A stretch of DNA of 8,075 nucleotides. Origin: CAYZXU01 sp964482535 (GTDB lineage Bacteria; Desulfobacterota; Desulfobacteria; Desulfobacterales; BuS5). Position 1 is the stretch's first letter. Each line of letters starts with the position of its first letter. The stretch spans positions 1 to 8,075 of the forward strand of contig CAYZXU010000105.1 in assembly GCA_964482535.1 (NCBI GenBank), written 5' to 3'. The notes beneath the pieces are model-generated. The model saw only the letters and a list, made by a program, of their open reading frames with translations. It was not told the origin of the DNA and ran no database searches. This document shows, piece by piece, positions 5,710 to 8,075 of the stretch. Made by a program: the position numbers and the translations under genes.

Positions 5710-8075
5710 TTATTTCTCCAGAAGGTTTATATTCAAACCTAAACTCTTCAACTCCTTGGTCAATACTTTAAAAGACTCAGGGATACCGGGTTCAAGTATA
5801 TTTTGACCTTTTACAATTTTTTCATACATTCGGGTTCTACCTGCCATATCATCGGATTTTACGGTTAAAAACTCCTGGAGAGCGAAAGCTGCGCCGTAAG
5901 CCTCCATAGCCCAAACCTCCATTTCACCAAGACGCTGTCCGCCGAACTGGGCTTTTCCTCCAAGGGGCTGCTGTGTTACCAAAGAATAAGGTCCGATTGA
6001 ACGCGCATGAATCTTGTCGTCAACAAGATGATGAAGTTTCAGCATATACATTGTACCCACTGCAATTTTTTCATTAAAGGCCTCCCCTGTTCGGCCATCG
6101 TACAGGGTTGCCAGGCCTGTTACTGACAGGTCTGCCTCCGTAAGTAATTCTTTGATTTCCGCCTCTTTTGCACCATCAAAAACCGGAGTTTTCATAAAAA
6201 CACCGGCTTTATATTTACCTGCAAACTCTTTAAGATCATTATCATCCATACCGTCGATCAAGCCTTGAACTTCATCGGTATTGAATATGCGTTTCATCTT
6301 TTCCCGCAGAAAATTTAAATTATTCTCTTCAAAGAGTCTGTTAATCTGATTCCCCAGACCTTTTGCAGCATACCCCAAATGAAGCTCAAGTATCTGCCCA
6401 ACGTTCATACGGGAAGGTACGCCGAGAGGATTAAGAACCATGTCCACTGTTGTTCCGTCTTCAAAATAAGGTAAATCTTCCTGGGGAAGTATTCTTGATA
6501 CAACACCTTTATTGCCGTGGCGACCGGCCATTTTATCACCCACAGACAGCTTGCGTTTCATTGCCACATATATTTTAACCATCTTAATAACACCAGGAGC
6601 AAGATCGTCTCCTTTTTCATAACCTTTGATCTTTCCTTCAAAACCGGCATTACACAGGTCCTGCTGATATCTGTATTGATCAATTATAGTGTGCAGCCTT
6701 TCAGTAACTTCGGGTTCGCTCAAGACAATACTTTCAAGATCAGCCGCAGAAATATCATCAAGTATCTCCGAATCTATGACATCTCCCTTTTCAGCCAAAA
6801 CATTCTTGCCTCTTTTTATAACAGAATAAGTTTTACGGCCTTCAAGAAGTTTTACAACCTCTTCAAAAAACACATCTTTAATTACCGACAACTCATCATC
6901 CCTGTCTTTTTCAAAAGCCGTTATCTCCTCACTGACTATTAATTTTGCACGATCATCTTTTTCTATTCCTCTTCTTGCAAAAACCTTGGCATCAATAACA
7001 ACACCAGCAACACTAGGGGGAACTCTCAAAGATGTATCTTTAACATCTCCTGCCTTTTCTCCAAAAATAGCGCGAAGAAGCTTTTCTTCAGGTAATAGCT
7101 GAGTCTCACCCTTTGGAGTGATTTTGCCCACCAGTACATCTCCCTGGCATACTTCAGCGCCAAGTCGTATAATACCGCTATTATCCAGATTCACCAGGGC
7201 ATCTTCCCCCACGTTGGGGATATCTCTGGTAATTTCTTCTTTTCCAAGTTTTGTATCCCTGGCAACAACCTCAAATTCCTCAATATGAATCGAAGTGAAA
7301 ACTCCATCTCTTACAAGCCTTTCACTCACAAGGATAGAATCTTCAAAATTATATCCGCCCCAGGGCATAAATGCGACAGTTAAATTCTGCCCCAAAGCCA
7401 GTTCACCATTATCTGTTGCCGGTCCGTCTGCTATAATTTCTCCTGCCTTGACCTTCTGACCTTTTTTAATAATGGGACGGTGATTAAAGCATGTATTCTG
7501 GTTGGTACGAACAAATTTTGACAGCTTAAAAATAGTAACCGGCTTTTCCTCCGGATTATTTGTCGGCTCATGTTTTATAACTATCCTGGATGCTTCCAGT
7601 CTGACTATTTCCCCATCCCTTGGCATAACAAGCGTAACACCGGAATCCTTCGCCACGACCCCTTCAATTCCAGTACCCACCAATGGCGCACAGGTTTTCA
7701 GCAAAGGAACTGCCTGCCGCTGCATATTGGAACCCATCAAAGCTCGATTGGCATCATCGTTTTCAAGAAACGGAATCAAAGAAGCGGAAACACTCACAAG
7801 CTGCTTGGGTGAAATATCCATATATTCAACATCTTCACCCTTCACCATCATAAACTCACCTTCAACGCGTGAAGTTATAAGTGGATTCATGAACCTGCCA
7901 TCTTCATCAACAGGAGCATTAGCCTGAGCAATGGGATGTTTTTTTTCTTCAAATGCACTGAGAAACTTGACATCTTTGGATACGAAGCCATCCTTGGCAG
8001 TCCTGTAGGGGGTTTCAATAAAACCGTATTCATTAACCCTTGCATAAGTACTTAATGAAACAATCAGACCGATAT
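5710..8075 (-). CDS. rpoB: DNA-directed RNA polymerase subunit beta, C-terminal part (start beyond window)
   Basis: RpoB forms the pincer opposite beta' and much of the active-site cleft and the rifampicin pocket. The reading frame is open to the right edge: codons upstream of the Met at 7890 read IGLIVSLSTYARVNEYGF and onward, so that Met is internal and 787 C-terminal residues are visible. The first residues match the end of rifampicin cluster II; the equivalent of E. coli I572 is Ile, and cluster I is outside the window. Numbering from the first visible residue, GYNFEDSILVSE is at 240-251, an SI2-type insertion at about 370-485 (DNA about 6616-6966), and KRKLSVGDKMAGRHGNKG at 506-523 with the lysines matching E. 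coli K1065 and K1073 at 506 and 514. GEMEVWAMEAYGAA and the terminal GIPESFKVLTKELKSLGLN complete the subunit. The stop is TAA at 5710-5712, 63 bp before rpoC. Nothing abnormal is seen. Confidence 0.98.
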   Translation of the reverse strand, partial: IGLIVSLSTYARVNEYGFIETPYRTAKDGFVSKDVKFLSAFEEKKHPIAQANAPVDEDGRFMNPLITSRVEGEFMMVKGEDVEYMDISPKQLVSVSASLIPFLENDDANRALMGSNMQRQAVPLLKTCAPLVGTGIEGVVAKDSGVTLVMPRDGEIVRLEASRIVIKHEPTNNPEEKPVTIFKLSKFVRTNQNTCFNHRPIIKKGQKVKAGEIIADGPATDNGELALGQNLTVAFMPWGGYNFEDSILVSERLVRDGVFTSIHIEEFEVVARDTKLGKEEITRDIPNVGEDALVNLDNSGIIRLGAEVCQGDVLVGKITPKGETQLLPEEKLLRAIFGEKAGDVKDTSLRVPPSVAGVVIDAKVFARRGIEKDDRAKLIVSEEITAFEKDRDDELSVIKDVFFEEVVKLLEGRKTYSVIKRGKNVLAEKGDVIDSEILDDISAADLESIVLSEPEVTERLHTIIDQYRYQQDLCNAGFEGKIKGYEKGDDLAPGVIKMVKIYVAMKRKLSVGDKMAGRHGNKGVVSRILPQEDLPYFEDGTTVDMVLNPLGVPSRMNVGQILELHLGYAAKGLGNQINRLFEENNLNFLREKMKRIFNTDEVQGLIDGMDDNDLKEFAGKYKAGVFMKTPVFDGAKEAEIKELLTEADLSVTGLATLYDGRTGEAFNEKIAVGTMYMLKLHHLVDDKIHARSIGPYSLVTQQPLGGKAQFGGQRLGEMEVWAMEAYGAAFALQEFLTVKSDDMAGRTRMYEKIVKGQNILEPGIPESFKVLTKELKSLGLNINLLEK

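Noticed and set aside
7888..7890. Met at 7890 as the start of an rpoB protein of 726 residues
   Set aside because: The frame continues upstream with clear RpoB sequence (IGLIVSLSTYARVNEYG and onward) to the window edge, so this Met is internal.

Overview
The window is a minus-strand segment of the conserved rpoBC-str region of a bacterial chromosome. In transcription order (right to left) it holds the 3' part of rpoB, complete rpoC, complete rpsL, complete rpsG and the first 29 codons of tuf. Every recognised gene is on the minus strand, and the longest gap between genes is 197 bp. No mobile element, CRISPR array, tRNA or rRNA gene was seen.

Organism: RpoB and RpoC both carry the large insertions typical of Proteobacteria and Desulfobacterota (SI2 in beta, SI3 in the beta' trigger loop). 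Base composition is moderately AT-rich. The protein wording (for example IGLIVSLSTYARVNEYGF in RpoB) resembles sulfate-reducing Desulfobacterota as I remember them. I therefore suggest a Desulfobacterota-like organism, at modest confidence and from memory, not from a search.

Layout: 5710-8075 is the C-terminal 787 residues of RpoB, open at the window edge. A 63-bp gap leads to rpoC (1255-5646), which starts at TTG behind a strong Shine-Dalgarno. A 197-bp AT-rich gap (1058-1254) holds weak hairpins and a good sigma-70-like promoter candidate, so rpsL-rpsG-tuf probably has its own transcription start. rpsL (686-1057) and rpsG (173-643) follow, then tuf (1-88, truncated by the window edge). The usual fusA gene (EF-G) is not between rpsG and tuf.

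The standout is inside rpoC. Between the catalytic NADFDGD region and the rim helices, about 100 residues (roughly 572-672, DNA 3631-3933) replace a two-residue link in E. coli beta'. They read as a parvulin-type (PpiC/SurA/PrsA-like) peptidyl-prolyl isomerase domain with both hallmark histidines. The rest of beta' aligns with E. coli in tight register, so this is a clean in-frame domain insertion in the pore (secondary-channel) region of RNA polymerase. Together the genes encode the transcription core and central translation components. The inserted isomerase fold is the part that standard annotation of these genes does not explain.
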